Shown: positions 16,465 to 26,552, numbered from the stretch's first letter. The stretch is DNA of 64,000 nucleotides from Xanthomarina sp. F2636L (GCF_026410195.1 NZ_JAPMLM010000065.1:31869-95868); one strand, 5' to 3'. Translations and numbers: made by a program. The notes: generated by a model from the sequence alone, not told the origin.

Positions 16465-17613
16465 TTATTTAGCTAATCGTATTCCTGAAAATTGCCATTG
16501 AGTACTAGGGGAAAAGAAGTTTCTATAGGTGTTTCTACTATGATTTTTAGCTGTTGCTAAAGACGCACCTCGAAGCACCATGAGATTTACCATAAACTTC
16601 CCATTGTATTCCCCAACAGCTCCTTTTGCAATTTTAAAATTTGGGTATGGTAGGTAAGCAGAGTTGGTCCACTCCCAAACAGAACCCCAATCCAATTGCC
16701 TTGAGGCTATTTCCCATTCAAATTCTGTTGGTAATCTATATCCTGCCCAGAAAGCATAAGCAGCTGCCTCGTAATAAGAAATATGAGTTAAAATGGCTTT
16801 AGGGTCTACAGTTTGCAAACCAGATAAGGTATATTGATGCCAAACACCATCAATTAATTTCCAATATAAGGGACTTTTAATTTTGTTTTCTTTTAACCAA
16901 TGCCAGGCATCGTCCAGCCAATATTTTACTTGTTCATATCCATTGTCGTTTATAAATTTTATATAATCGGCATTTGTAACTAAAGCTTTAGAAATTTTAA
17001 ACGGTTCTAAAAATACTCTGTGTTTTCCATGCTCATTATCATAACAAAAATCAGTTCCATCATGGCCTATATTATAAGCCCCTTCGGGTATTTCTATCCA
17101 GCCGTTACTTTTGTTTTGTGCATGGATATAATTTGTTTTTGAATACTTTGGATAAATTGGGTTACAGGAAAAAGTGTACTTTAAATCTGTTATTAGTAAT
17201 TCTTGATGTTGTTGTTCGTGATTGATGCCTAAGATGGTAAGCACCTCTATCTCTTTGGATAAATTAGACTGTAGAAGGGCTGTCATGTTTTTATCCACAT
17301 AAGCGCGATATTCATAAATGTTATCTATAGAAGGTCTAGTTATTAATCCGCGATTTTTCCTTTCTAAACGTTCGCCAATACTATTATAATAACTATTAAA
17401 TAGGAAACTATAAGAATTATCAAAAACCTGATAGTTTTTAGAATGTGTTTTTAAAATCATTTCTTCAAAAAACCATGAAGTATGTGCCAAATGCCATTTT
17501 GGAGGACTTGCAAATTCAGCAGATTGCGGTGTGTAATCTTCTGTTTGTAAAGGCTTACAAAGTTCTTTGCTTTGGTTTCTTATAGATTGAAAATATGATA
17601 AGATGTTTTGCAT
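16465..17613 (-). CDS. egtB: Ergothioneine-type sulfoxide synthase EgtB
   Basis: 382 residues, slightly short of mycobacterial EgtB. N-terminal DinB-like domain with iron-binding histidines in PPKWHLAHTSWFFEE (about 37-51) and GINHEQQHQELL (about 129-140); C-terminal FGE-sulfatase domain from about 170 (IPEGAYNIGHDG) to RNTYRNFFSPSTQWQFSGIRLA at the end. EgtB joins hercynine to a thiol (cysteine or gamma-glutamylcysteine) using oxygen. First gene of the operon. No EgtE lyase, EgtA or EgtC gene is nearby, so the sulfoxide lyase must be elsewhere or replaced. Confidence 0.92.
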   Translation of the reverse strand: MQNILSYFQSIRNQSKELCKPLQTEDYTPQSAEFASPPKWHLAHTSWFFEEMILKTHSKNYQVFDNSYSFLFNSYYNSIGERLERKNRGLITRPSIDNIYEYRAYVDKNMTALLQSNLSKEIEVLTILGINHEQQHQELLITDLKYTFSCNPIYPKYSKTNYIHAQNKSNGWIEIPEGAYNIGHDGTDFCYDNEHGKHRVFLEPFKISKALVTNADYIKFINDNGYEQVKYWLDDAWHWLKENKIKSPLYWKLIDGVWHQYTLSGLQTVDPKAILTHISYYEAAAYAFWAGYRLPTEFEWEIASRQLDWGSVWEWTNSAYLPYPNFKIAKGAVGEYNGKFMVNLMVLRGASLATAKNHSRNTYRNFFSPSTQWQFSGIRLAK

Positions 17614-17811
17614 AAACTATAAATATAATAACTATAATATGAATTGTTGTTTAGAATAAGAAAATTTTAATATTCAACCTTAATGTAAGTCTCAATAGTT
17701 TTGAATACCTTACTCTTAATATTTGGAATAAAAAATACGTAAGTTATTTTTAACTTATCTAAGCATATTAGTGACAGTAAAACATATTGGATAATTCACT
17801 ATTTTTAGATT

Positions 17812-19086
17812 ATGCAAGAAGACTTTATACATTATATCTGGCAACATAAAAAAATGGCTGTAATTAATCTTAAAACTACACAGCATGAAGGTTTAGAAAT
17901 TGTTTCAGTTGGACAACACAATTCTAATTCTGGACCAGATTTTTTTAATGCCCAACTTAAAATTGCAGATCAGCTTTGGGCAGGAAATGTAGAGATTCAT
18001 ATAAAGTCTAGTGATTGGTTTGTACACAATCACGAAACAGATAAAGCATATGATAATGTAATATTACACGTAGTTTGGGACCACGATACCGAAATATTCA
18101 GAAAGGATAATTCCATTATTCCAACTCTGGAATTGAAGGAGTTTGTAGATAAAAAAGTATTACATAATTACAATAAATTACTTTCTTCTAAAAACAAATG
18201 GATTAATTGCGAAGCAGATTTTGCAGAAGTTGATAATTTTATTATTGACAGTTGGTTAGAGCGTTTATATATTGAAAGATTGGAAAGGAAGTCTCAAATA
18301 ATTGAAGCTTTATTATTGGATTCTAAAAATAACTGGGAAGCTGTTTTATTTAAAATGTTAGCCAAAAACTTTGGATTAAAAGTAAATGGCGATGCTTTTT
18401 TTAGCATAGCAAGTAGTATTGATTATGCTAACATTAGAAAACTACAAACCAACCAAATAGCTTTAGAAGCTTTGTTTTTTGGTCAAGCAGGTTTATTAGT
18501 CGAAGATATTCAGGAGCCTTATTTTTTAGAGCTGCTAAATGAGTACCAGTTTTTAAAACAAAAATTTCAATTAAGTAATAACGAGGTAATACCTATTCAG
18601 TTTTTTAGATTGAGACCTCAAAATTTTCCTACCATTCGTCTATCTCAATTAGCAACTCTCTACGGTAAACAAACAAATTTATTCTCTAAAATAATTGAAA
18701 TTAAGTCTCAAAAAGAACTTTATAACTTATTTCAAGTGTCAACTTCATCTTTTTGGGAGTTGCATTATACGTTTGGAAAAGAATCTAAACCATCATCTAA
18801 AAAAATTGCTAAATCGTTTATAGATTTGTTATTGATTAATACAATCATTCCAATAAAGTTTGCTTATGCAAGATACCAAGGAAGAGATATTAACGACGAA
18901 CTTTTGGAGTTAATTCAACAAATACCATCGGAGAAAAATAATATTATATCGGCTTTTAATAGTTTAAAGAAAGTGTCACATTCGGCATTACAATCTCAAG
19001 CTCTTATTCAGCTTAAAACAGAATATTGCGATAAAAATAAATGTGTCCAATGCGCAATAGGAAATGCGTTAATAATTAAAGAGTGA
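17812..19086 (+). CDS. DUF2851 family protein
   Basis: 424 residues, a conserved Bacteroidota family. Visible blocks: EDFIHYIWQHKKM at the start, GQHNSNSGPDFFNAQL, WAGNVEIHIKSSDWFVHNHETDKAYDNVILHVVW (about 63-96) and a C-terminal Cys cluster CDKNKCVQCAIGN. The NSGPDFFNA...GNVEIH...SDW pattern with conserved Asp, Glu and His resembles a nuclease-like active site, but I know of no demonstrated function. Divergent from egtB across a 198-base gap in which no clear promoter was found. Confidence 0.8.
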   Translation: MQEDFIHYIWQHKKMAVINLKTTQHEGLEIVSVGQHNSNSGPDFFNAQLKIADQLWAGNVEIHIKSSDWFVHNHETDKAYDNVILHVVWDHDTEIFRKDNSIIPTLELKEFVDKKVLHNYNKLLSSKNKWINCEADFAEVDNFIIDSWLERLYIERLERKSQIIEALLLDSKNNWEAVLFKMLAKNFGLKVNGDAFFSIASSIDYANIRKLQTNQIALEALFFGQAGLLVEDIQEPYFLELLNEYQFLKQKFQLSNNEVIPIQFFRLRPQNFPTIRLSQLATLYGKQTNLFSKIIEIKSQKELYNLFQVSTSSFWELHYTFGKESKPSSKKIAKSFIDLLLINTIIPIKFAYARYQGRDINDELLELIQQIPSEKNNIISAFNSLKKVSHSALQSQALIQLKTEYCDKNKCVQCAIGNALIIKE

Positions 19087-19196
19087 ATATTATAACTCTT
19101 GAAAGATATTTTTGAGTTTTAACTAATTGCTAATTACCTAGAAAGAGGAAAATATTTTTTTTCAATTTTATAATTTTTTTATATTTAAATTGCAAC

Positions 19197-19424
19197 ATGA
19201 ATTTATTTTACAGGATTTTACTTTACTTTCAAAAACATGGCTATTATGTTTGTCAGCGAATTGCAGATAGACTTGGTATTAGAGCTAGGGTTGTAAGAAC
19301 ATCATTTTTGTACTTAACTTTCGTAACCCTTGGTTTTGGTTTTGCTTTATATCTTTTTATTGCTTTTTGGATGCATATTAAAGATTTGCTTTATACAAAG
19401 CGCTCATCGGTATTCGATTTATAA
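19197..19424 (+). CDS. PspC-domain small membrane protein
   Basis: 75 residues. The N-terminal part (YYVCQRIADRLGIRARVVRT) followed by one or two hydrophobic segments (FLYLTFVTLGFGFALYLFIAFWM) matches a PspC domain, a phage-shock/stress membrane protein, here in minimal form. It lies nine bases before the potassium channel gene and is probably cotranscribed. Confidence 0.75.
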   Translation: MNLFYRILLYFQKHGYYVCQRIADRLGIRARVVRTSFLYLTFVTLGFGFALYLFIAFWMHIKDLLYTKRSSVFDL

Positions 19425-19433
19425 AAACATAAT

Positions 19434-20453
19434 ATGAATAACCCCTTAATTAAACTTTTAAAATCTAAAATATATACAGCTATTTTACTTCTCACAACCC
19501 TTTTAAGTGCAGGAGTAATTGGGTTTAAAGTGTTATCTCAGCTTACTTGGATTGACGCACTTTATATGACCGTAATTACCATTACAACAGTTGGTTTTGG
19601 TGAAGTACAACCTTTAGATGATGGCTCTAAATTGTTTACGGTTATTTTAATTTTAACCAGTGTAGTTATTGTTGGTTATGCTATTAGTGTTATAACAGAA
19701 TATATTTTAAGTAAGAATAATTTTGAAGGATTAAAACAAAGAAAGATGCAAAAAAAGATTGATAACCTCAAAGATCATATTATCGTTTGTGGATATGGTA
19801 GGAATGGGAAACAAGCTGCTACCAAGTTAATAGCATACGAAAAACCTTTTGTAATTATTGAAAAAAATAAAGAAATAGCCGAGAAATATCAAAGTGAATT
19901 GGTGCCTTTTGTTATAGGAAACGCCAATGAAGACGAAACCCTTTTGAAAGCAGGAATTGTACGAGCAAATACATTAATTTCAGCGTTGCCAAACGATGCA
20001 GATAACTTATTTGTAGTGCTTTCTTCAAGACAAATAAATAATAAATTAAATATTATTAGTCGTGCTTCTCAAGAAACATCATACAAAAAATTAAAACTAG
20101 CAGGAGCAAATAACGTGATACTTCCAGATAAAATAGGGGGAGATCATATGGCTTCTTTAGTTGTGGTTCCAGGCTTGTTGGAGTTTATTGATAATTTGTC
20201 CATAGTTGGAAAATCGAATATTAATATTGAAGAAATTTCTGTTGAACAACTTTACGACACTATGGAAATTAAGACTATAAGAGATTTAGATCTTAGAAAA
20301 CAAACAGGTTGTAGTATTATAGGTTTTAAAGACGCAAAAGGCGAGTATTTAATAAATCCCGACGCAGAAATAGAGTTGGTACCTAATTCAAAAATTATTG
20401 TTTTAGGAAGACCAGAACAAATTCAAAAGTTAAATTCTTTGTACAATATCTAA
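19434..20453 (+). CDS. Two-helix potassium channel with RCK domain
   Basis: 339 residues. Two membrane helices (about 15-33 and 68-90) flank a pore loop with the selectivity filter TVGFGE (about 57-62), as in MthK/Kch channels. From about residue 112, HIIVCGYGRNGKQAATKL starts a Rossmann-type RCK/TrkA-N domain, followed by a TrkA-C-like domain (about 255-335). Predicted K+-selective channel or its Trk-type relative, gated by a cytosolic ligand. Follows the PspC gene closely. Confidence 0.9.
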   Translation: MNNPLIKLLKSKIYTAILLLTTLLSAGVIGFKVLSQLTWIDALYMTVITITTVGFGEVQPLDDGSKLFTVILILTSVVIVGYAISVITEYILSKNNFEGLKQRKMQKKIDNLKDHIIVCGYGRNGKQAATKLIAYEKPFVIIEKNKEIAEKYQSELVPFVIGNANEDETLLKAGIVRANTLISALPNDADNLFVVLSSRQINNKLNIISRASQETSYKKLKLAGANNVILPDKIGGDHMASLVVVPGLLEFIDNLSIVGKSNINIEEISVEQLYDTMEIKTIRDLDLRKQTGCSIIGFKDAKGEYLINPDAEIELVPNSKIIVLGRPEQIQKLNSLYNI

Positions 20454-20562
20454 TTTTAATAGCTTGGTTGAGCGTTAAATTAAAGTTGAAACTTTAAAAA
20501 ATCATTTTTTTTTAGCATCTTGCTACACTTAAAAATAACAAACTAACTAATAATAAATTTTT

Positions 20563-22638
20563 ATGAAGAAAATTCTTCTTTCAATTTTCACATTAATTTT
20601 ACCCGTTCTAATTTTTGCTCAAGATTTTAATATTGAAGGAGTTGTTTCTAATCCTTCTAGAGCTATAAACGATGGAGTTGTAACTTTAAATGTAACTGGA
20701 GGTGTAGAGCCTTACACTTATAGATGGAGCAACCAAAATACACCTTTAAAGTCTAATAGATCCAAGGGTCTTACCGAAGGCATCCCTTATACCGTAGTAG
20801 TTACAGATGCAGTTGGAGATACTAAAACAGCAGTTTTTACAGTAAAAACACAAGCTATTACCGAAGTTTTTAATGGCACCATGACACCTGCAGTAAGTGC
20901 TTTAGGTTCCATTTTGTTTTGGGATCCCTTTGAAGCAATTGGTATTTATGATCCTGTAGTTTATGCAGATTCTAAACGAATAGGTATTCCTAACTGGACG
21001 AATGAGGTTGAAAATAAATACGTTCTTAAACAATGGTTAAAAGGAGACGGCGTCCATGTTAACAAAGGTGAAGCAATAGCAATTATTACTGATTTAAGTG
21101 GAAAAGAAATTACAGTAAATTCATTAGCAAATGGTAAATTAAGCCAACTTACTGCCGAAGGAAAAACAATTTATAATTCTGAAAACAAAAAGCATGTTAT
21201 AGAGCAAGGGGCTCATATTTTTGCAGAAATAGCATACGATAAACCTATTGTTTTAACGCATCCAAATGGAGATCCACTTACCAAACCAATTTCTTTTATT
21301 GTTATTTGGTTAGTGCTTGGAGCTTTGTTTTTTACCATTAGAATGGGCTTTATTAATATTCGTGGATTTAAACATGCTATCGATTTGGCAAGAGGAAAAT
21401 ATGACGATCCGGACGCACCAGGACAAGTAACACATTTTCAGGCTTTGGCAACAGCTGTTTCCGGAACCGTTGGTCTTGGTAATATTGCTGGAGTAGCCGT
21501 AGCTGTTTCCTTAGGAGGAGCAGGAGCTACTTTTTGGATGATTGTTTGTGGATTATTAGGGATGTCTACCAAATTTGTAGAATGTACCTTAGGTGTAAAA
21601 TACAGAGATATCTTACCTGATGGCCGTGTTTTTGGTGGTCCAATGAACTATTTACGTCACGGACTGGAAAAACGAAATATGAAAGGCTTAGGGAAAGTTC
21701 TAGCTGGAATGTTTGCTGTTCTTGCCGTTGGAGCTTCTTTTGGTGGTGGAAATATGTTCCAAGCCAATCAGTCTTTCGAGCAATTAGCAGGACAGTTTCC
21801 AATGTTAGAAGGAAATGGATTTTATTTCGGTATTATAACTGCTATCTTAGTAGGAGTAGTAATTATTGGTGGTATTAATAGTATTGCAAAGGTAACAGGT
21901 CGTGTGGTGCCAATTATGGCTTCTATATATGTGGTTGCTGCTTTAGCTGTTATTATCATGAACATTCAAAATATAGGACCTGCATTTTCGGCAATTGTTG
22001 ATGGTGCTTTTAGTCCGTCTGCATTAAAAGGAGGGATTATTGGAGTATTAGTCGTAGGATTTCAACGTGCAGCTTTTTCAAACGAAGCAGGTGTAGGTTC
22101 GGCAGCTATTGCACATAGTACAGCTAAAACGAATCATCCTCCTTCTGAAGGTTTTGTAGCTTTATTAGAACCGTTTATAGATACAGTAGTTGTGTGTACT
22201 TTAACAGCATTAGTTCTTATCTTTACTGGTATGCATGAGGTAGAAGGAATGGCTGGGGCTCAATTAACTTCTGATGCTTTTGGAAGTCAAATCTCTTGGT
22301 TCCCTTACGTTTTAGCATTAGCAGTTTTCTTATTTGCTTTTTCAACTATGATTTCCTGGTCTTATTATGGAATGAGAGCTTGGACATACTTATTTGGAAA
22401 AAGTAAAAAAATTGAGTTTATTTATAAAATGTTGTTCTTAGTATTTGTAGTTATTGGAGCATCGGTAAGTTTAGGAGCAGTTTTAGACTTCTCAGATATG
22501 ATGATTCTTGCTATGTCCTTTCCAAATATTATAGGACTGTATATTATGTCTAAAGAAGTTAAATTTGATTTAGATGCCTATACTAAAAAATTAAAAGCAA
22601 ATCTGCTGTTTCGAAAACAGATAGAGACTAAAAAATAA
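20563..22638 (+). CDS. Sodium/alanine symporter (AGCS) fused to SprB-like and lipoyl-like domains
   Basis: 691 residues, about 200 longer than a normal AGCS transporter. Residues 1-19 are a signal peptide; 22-98 form a SprB-type repeat ([20 protein letters not shown] ... [12 protein letters not shown]); about 155-225 resemble a biotinyl/lipoyl-like hairpin domain ([28 protein letters not shown]) without a clear modification lysine. From 240 on it is a complete AGCS carrier with about ten helices and signatures [18 protein letters not shown] and [12 protein letters not shown]. It should import alanine or glycine with Na+; the extra domains would be extracytoplasmic. First gene of a tight four-gene run. 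Confidence 0.88.
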   Translation: MKKILLSIFTLILPVLIFAQDFNIEGVVSNPSRAINDGVVTLNVTGGVEPYTYRWSNQNTPLKSNRSKGLTEGIPYTVVVTDAVGDTKTAVFTVKTQAITEVFNGTMTPAVSALGSILFWDPFEAIGIYDPVVYADSKRIGIPNWTNEVENKYVLKQWLKGDGVHVNKGEAIAIITDLSGKEITVNSLANGKLSQLTAEGKTIYNSENKKHVIEQGAHIFAEIAYDKPIVLTHPNGDPLTKPISFIVIWLVLGALFFTIRMGFINIRGFKHAIDLARGKYDDPDAPGQVTHFQALATAVSGTVGLGNIAGVAVAVSLGGAGATFWMIVCGLLGMSTKFVECTLGVKYRDILPDGRVFGGPMNYLRHGLEKRNMKGLGKVLAGMFAVLAVGASFGGGNMFQANQSFEQLAGQFPMLEGNGFYFGIITAILVGVVIIGGINSIAKVTGRVVPIMASIYVVAALAVIIMNIQNIGPAFSAIVDGAFSPSALKGGIIGVLVVGFQRAAFSNEAGVGSAAIAHSTAKTNHPPSEGFVALLEPFIDTVVVCTLTALVLIFTGMHEVEGMAGAQLTSDAFGSQISWFPYVLALAVFLFAFSTMISWSYYGMRAWTYLFGKSKKIEFIYKMLFLVFVVIGASVSLGAVLDFSDMMILAMSFPNIIGLYIMSKEVKFDLDAYTKKLKANLLFRKQIETKK

Positions 22639-22644
22639 CCAATC

Positions 22645-23520
22645 ATGGAGAAATTTAAATCCCATTTTACGTTTTCAAAAAAACAACGGAATGGGATTTT
22701 TTTATTGGTTTTAATTATAGTTGGATTGCAAGCTGTTTATTTTTTTGTTAGTTTTTCTTCAGAAGATGTTCAAGTAAATCAAGACGAATTGCAAGCCTTT
22801 CAAAAAGAGATAGATTCTTTGCGTTTGGTGGAAATTGAAAAGAGAAAACCAAAAATCTATCCGTTTAATCCTAACTATATAACCGACTATAAAGGGTATA
22901 CTTTGGGAATGACTAATGAAGAAATTGATAGATTATTAGCTTTCAGAAAACAAGATAAATGGGTGAATTCTGCTAAAGAGTTTCAGGAAGTCACTCAGGT
23001 GTCAGATTCTTTCCTGTCAAAAATTTCACCGTACTTTAAGTTTCCGGAATGGGTTACAAACCCAAAACCCAAAAAAGAATATTCCTATAAAAATAATAAT
23101 CAGCCCAAAACCTTCGAACAAAAACAAGATTTAAATACAGCTTCAGCCACACAATTGCAAAAAGTTAATGGTATTGGCGAAGCATATTCAAAACGAATTG
23201 TAGCATACAGAGAAAAGTATGGCGGATTTATTGCCGATGTCCAATTGCAGGAAATTTATGGCTTGTCGCCAGAAGTTATTGAGAGACTCACAGAGCAATT
23301 CACAGTAAAAACGCCAAAAGAAGTTGATAAAATAAGCTTGAACTCCGCTACTATAGAAGAACTCGTTACTATTCAGTATATTGATTACGAGATAGCACAC
23401 CACATTATCGAACAACGAACCTTAAGAGATGGATATCAATCTCTGGACGATTTGTTGAAAGTTAAAAGCTTCCCATCAAACAAAATCGATATAATTAAAT
23501 TATATTTGAAGCTAAATTAA
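22645..23520 (+). CDS. Helix-hairpin-helix protein (ComEA-like), membrane-anchored
   Basis: 291 residues. One N-terminal membrane helix (about 17-36), then HhH motifs: DLNTASATQLQKVNGIGEAYSKRIVAYRE (split over about 171-199) and SLNSATIEELVTIQYIDYEIAHHII (about 231-255), with a further divergent one near 85-130. ComEA-type proteins bind DNA non-specifically in uptake; here the number of HhH copies is higher, so a periplasmic DNA-binding role is likely but competence is not shown. Begins six bases after the symporter. Confidence 0.8.
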   Translation: MEKFKSHFTFSKKQRNGIFLLVLIIVGLQAVYFFVSFSSEDVQVNQDELQAFQKEIDSLRLVEIEKRKPKIYPFNPNYITDYKGYTLGMTNEEIDRLLAFRKQDKWVNSAKEFQEVTQVSDSFLSKISPYFKFPEWVTNPKPKKEYSYKNNNQPKTFEQKQDLNTASATQLQKVNGIGEAYSKRIVAYREKYGGFIADVQLQEIYGLSPEVIERLTEQFTVKTPKEVDKISLNSATIEELVTIQYIDYEIAHHIIEQRTLRDGYQSLDDLLKVKSFPSNKIDIIKLYLKLN

Positions 23521-23533
23521 TAAAGAAAAAGGT

Positions 23534-24700
23534 ATGAATAGTATGTACTTCACAGAAGAACATCAATTGTTTAGAGAAAGTCTTAAAGATTTTTTACAAA
23601 AGGAGGTTGTTCCACATATTGAGAAATGGGAGAAAGAAGGAACTGTAGAGCGCTTTATATGGAAAAAGTTTGGCGATATGGGATTTTTTGGCTTGGCCTA
23701 TCCTGAAGAATATGGCGGATTAAATCTCGACTTATTTTACACCGTCATATTTTTAGAAGAACTTCAAAAAATAAATTCAGGTGGATTTGCTGCAAATATG
23801 TGGGCACATGCCTATTTAGCTATGACCCATGTTAATAAAGAAGGAAATCACGAAATAAAAGAAAAATATCTAACTCCAAGTATTGCTGGAGATAAAATTG
23901 GTTGCTTGTGCATTACAGAGCCTTTTGGAGGTAGTGATGTTGCGGGAATGAGAACTACAGCTGTTAAAAAAGGTGATAATTATGTTATTAATGGTTCTAA
24001 AACCTTTATAACTAACGGTGTTTATAGCGATTATTTAGTTGTTGCAGCAAAAACAGATCCAGAAGCTGGACATAAAGGAATGAGTATTTTTATTATGGAT
24101 AGAGATACGCCAGGAATTTCAGCAACTAAATTGGATAAATTAGGTTGGAGAGCTAGTGATACGGCAGAAATTGCTTTCGATAATGTAACTATTCCTGCTG
24201 GTAATTTAATGGGTGAAGAAGGAAAAGGTTTCCCATATATTATGCAGCATTTTGCTTTAGAAAGATTAATTATGGGAGTTAACTCGCATGCCAGAGCAGA
24301 GTTTGCATTAGATTATGCCAAGCAATATATGAGTGAGCGTACGGCTTTTGGAAAAACTATTGATAAATTCCAGGCGTTAAGACATAGGTTTGCAGAGTTA
24401 TATGCAGATATGGAAATCTGTAGAGAATTTAATTATTCTGTAGCTTATAGACTAGATAAAGGTGAATATGTTGTAAAACAAGCTACCATGTCTAAATTGA
24501 AATCAACTAAAATGGCAGACGAGGTTATTTACGATTGCCTTCAGTTTTTAGGAGGTTATGGGTATATGGAAGAATACCCAATGGCAAGATTATTACGTGA
24601 TAGTAGGTTAGGACCAATTGGAGGAGGAACTTCAGAGATTCTTCGTGAAATCTTAGCTAAAATGATTTTAGACGATAAAAACTACAAACCTGCTACCTAA
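23534..24700 (+). CDS. Acyl-CoA dehydrogenase
   Basis: 388 residues, family-typical length. FAD and acyl-CoA signatures: CLCITEPFGGSDVAGM (about 126-141), NGSKTFITNG (about 154-163), then QALRHRFAELYADME and QFLGGYGYMEEYPMARLLRDSR, where the Glu of YMEEYP lies in the position of the catalytic base. Oxidises an acyl-CoA to the enoyl-CoA and passes electrons to ETF. Thirteen bases after the HhH gene. Chain-length preference cannot be read. Confidence 0.92.
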   Translation: MNSMYFTEEHQLFRESLKDFLQKEVVPHIEKWEKEGTVERFIWKKFGDMGFFGLAYPEEYGGLNLDLFYTVIFLEELQKINSGGFAANMWAHAYLAMTHVNKEGNHEIKEKYLTPSIAGDKIGCLCITEPFGGSDVAGMRTTAVKKGDNYVINGSKTFITNGVYSDYLVVAAKTDPEAGHKGMSIFIMDRDTPGISATKLDKLGWRASDTAEIAFDNVTIPAGNLMGEEGKGFPYIMQHFALERLIMGVNSHARAEFALDYAKQYMSERTAFGKTIDKFQALRHRFAELYADMEICREFNYSVAYRLDKGEYVVKQATMSKLKSTKMADEVIYDCLQFLGGYGYMEEYPMARLLRDSRLGPIGGGTSEILREILAKMILDDKNYKPAT

Positions 24701-24718
24701 ATTTAAGTAAATAGTATT

Positions 24719-26143
24719 ATGAAGCCTCAATATTTCAAACATTTTTTCGTAGCTCTTGTTCTTTTATGTGGTGTTTCGGCGTTTTCACAAACAGAATTGA
24801 AAAACTCTGTATTGGATGCAGAAACATTTTTACCTCTTGAAAGTGCAAGTGTTTATGTTAAAAACACCACTATTGGTACCATTACCAATGCCGATGGAAA
24901 GTTTGTTTTAGTAGTGCCAGATAGATATAATTTAGATACTTTAGTTGTGTCTTCTATTGGTTTTAAGAGTTATAAAATTCCTGTAAATGAATTCGACAGT
25001 ACATTTGATGTGTATTTAGAGCCTGATGTGGCCTCTTTAGATGAAATATTGTTAGTGGCAGACACAAGACCAAAAACAGGAAACGATATTGTATTACGCG
25101 CTTTGGAGAGATTGTCTGAAAATTTACCAGATTCAGCTTATATAGAAAAAGGTTTTGTTAGACATAAAGAACGTAATAAAAAAGAGTTTAAATGGCTTGT
25201 AGAAGGAGCTATTACACTTTACGATTCTAGTTATCAGACAAATACTTCAGAGTTCTTAAAGATTAATGTGGATGAGGTTAGAAAAAGCTACGATTTAAGA
25301 GATGTAGATAGTTTATTAACTTATACAGCATACTTAAAGGATAAGTCTAATAATAGAGATTTAAAAGCAAGAAATTTAAGAAGAGATACTATTAAAACAT
25401 CTTCTTTAATAAAAGCCATCAAATGGAATGACACCAGAATAAATGGTTTGGAGAATTTTTTTCAAGGAAAATTAAACCTTGTTAGAAACTCTAATAAATC
25501 AAGAGCTTTGTTTAGCGAAAACATGTTAGAGCAACATTTGTTTTCTTTAGATACCATTTTGGTGGATAACGACAGAAAAATCTACAAGATTAAAATTAAT
25601 AAGGGAAAAGAGTATATCAATCTTGAAACTAAAGGCATTTATAACGATGGTTATAATGCCAATGGTTGGATCTATATCTATTGGGATACGTATGCTATTA
25701 AGAAAATTGAATACGAATTAATTGCAGCTTCTAGTGCTCAAAAAAGTAGAAGTAAAACGCTTTTTGGAACTCAGGTAAACCATAAATTAATTATTAATTA
25801 TATGGAGTATCAAGATAAAATGTATCCAAGTTACATTTATTATGAAACCCCAAAACTTGTAAATGTAGGTTCTAAGGTTGGAAGTAATTTAAAAGGAGAA
25901 GAGGTAGAAAGTAATCCGGAAGAACGTTATTATTATACGGTTCAGGAAATTTTGTTTACTGAGATTATATTAGATAAAGAGAAAATTAAAGAAGCTTTAA
26001 ATAGTACTTGGGATCCAGATATTTTCATGTCAAGGCCATACAATAAAGCTTTTTGGAAAGACTATAATACCTTATTGGAAAGTGAGGAAGAAGAAAAGCT
26101 CATTCAAGATTTAACCAAACGTTCCTCATTATTTAAAGAATAA
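24719..26143 (+). CDS. Carboxypeptidase-regulatory-like secreted protein
   Basis: 474 residues. Signal peptide (ends SAFSQ, about 24), then a CarboxypepD_reg-like domain at about 27-110 (SVLDAETFLPLESASVYVKN, GTITNADGKFVLVVP, SSIGFKSYKI). The remaining 360 residues are beta-rich with no recognised catalytic motif, as in Bacteroidota outer-membrane-associated proteins of unknown role. Last of the four tightly spaced forward genes. No T9SS sorting domain is visible. Confidence 0.75.
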   Translation: MKPQYFKHFFVALVLLCGVSAFSQTELKNSVLDAETFLPLESASVYVKNTTIGTITNADGKFVLVVPDRYNLDTLVVSSIGFKSYKIPVNEFDSTFDVYLEPDVASLDEILLVADTRPKTGNDIVLRALERLSENLPDSAYIEKGFVRHKERNKKEFKWLVEGAITLYDSSYQTNTSEFLKINVDEVRKSYDLRDVDSLLTYTAYLKDKSNNRDLKARNLRRDTIKTSSLIKAIKWNDTRINGLENFFQGKLNLVRNSNKSRALFSENMLEQHLFSLDTILVDNDRKIYKIKINKGKEYINLETKGIYNDGYNANGWIYIYWDTYAIKKIEYELIAASSAQKSRSKTLFGTQVNHKLIINYMEYQDKMYPSYIYYETPKLVNVGSKVGSNLKGEEVESNPEERYYYTVQEILFTEIILDKEKIKEALNSTWDPDIFMSRPYNKAFWKDYNTLLESEEEEKLIQDLTKRSSLFKE

Positions 26144-26270
26144 GGTTAATCTGTTTTAAAAGCATTATTTTAAAATGGTTTTATTAAGCTGTTATTTAGG
26201 TTTTTAGGAGGGTAAGACGGCTGTGTTATTCACATAATATAAATCTAAAAAATAATTTTCATTTTTTTGA

Positions 26271-26300
26271 TTGCTCATTATTAAAATGTTTTTATATTTG
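26271..26300 (+). promoter_or_regulatory. rpsU promoter
   Basis: TTG (26271-26273), 19-base spacer, TATATTTG (26293-26300): a perfect Bacteroidota -33/-7 pair. It gives a leader of about 30 bases to the rpsU start. Confidence 0.8.
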
Positions 26301-26320
26301 CGCCTTGAAAATCTAAAAGA

Positions 26321-26327
26321 GAGGAGG
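26321..26327 (+). promoter_or_regulatory. Strong Shine-Dalgarno sequence before rpsU
   Basis: GAGGAGG, ten bases before the ATG at 26338, almost fully complementary to the 16S rRNA 3' end. No other gene in the window has anything comparable. Ribosomes of this group hide the anti-SD behind bS21, so this site may let bS21 control its own translation. Confidence 0.85.
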
Positions 26328-26337
26328 TTAAGACACT

Positions 26338-26532
26338 ATGTTAATAATACCAATTAAAGAAGGAGAAAATATAGATAGAGCGTTAAAGCGTTATAAGAGA
26401 AAGTTTGATAAAACTGGAACTAAACGTGCACTACAAACTCGTAAGCAGTTTGACAAGCCTTCAGTTATAAAAAGAGCTCAGCATCAAAAAGCACAATACA
26501 TCCAACATTTAAGAGATCAAGAGAACATCTAA
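26338..26532 (+). CDS. rpsU: 30S ribosomal protein bS21
   Basis: 64 residues, very basic, with the family start (MLIIPIKEGENIDRALKRYKRKF) and length. Binds the small subunit near the 16S rRNA 3' end. It carries Tyr54 in the C-terminal segment (KAQYIQHLRDQENI), a residue I recall being implicated in anti-SD sequestration in Flavobacterium ribosomes. Own promoter, strong SD and terminator, so it is an independent unit with the features expected for feedback control by free versus bound bS21. Confidence 0.95.
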   Translation: MLIIPIKEGENIDRALKRYKRKFDKTGTKRALQTRKQFDKPSVIKRAQHQKAQYIQHLRDQENI

Positions 26533-26552
26533 TCTCATTTTTGTTAAATCCC

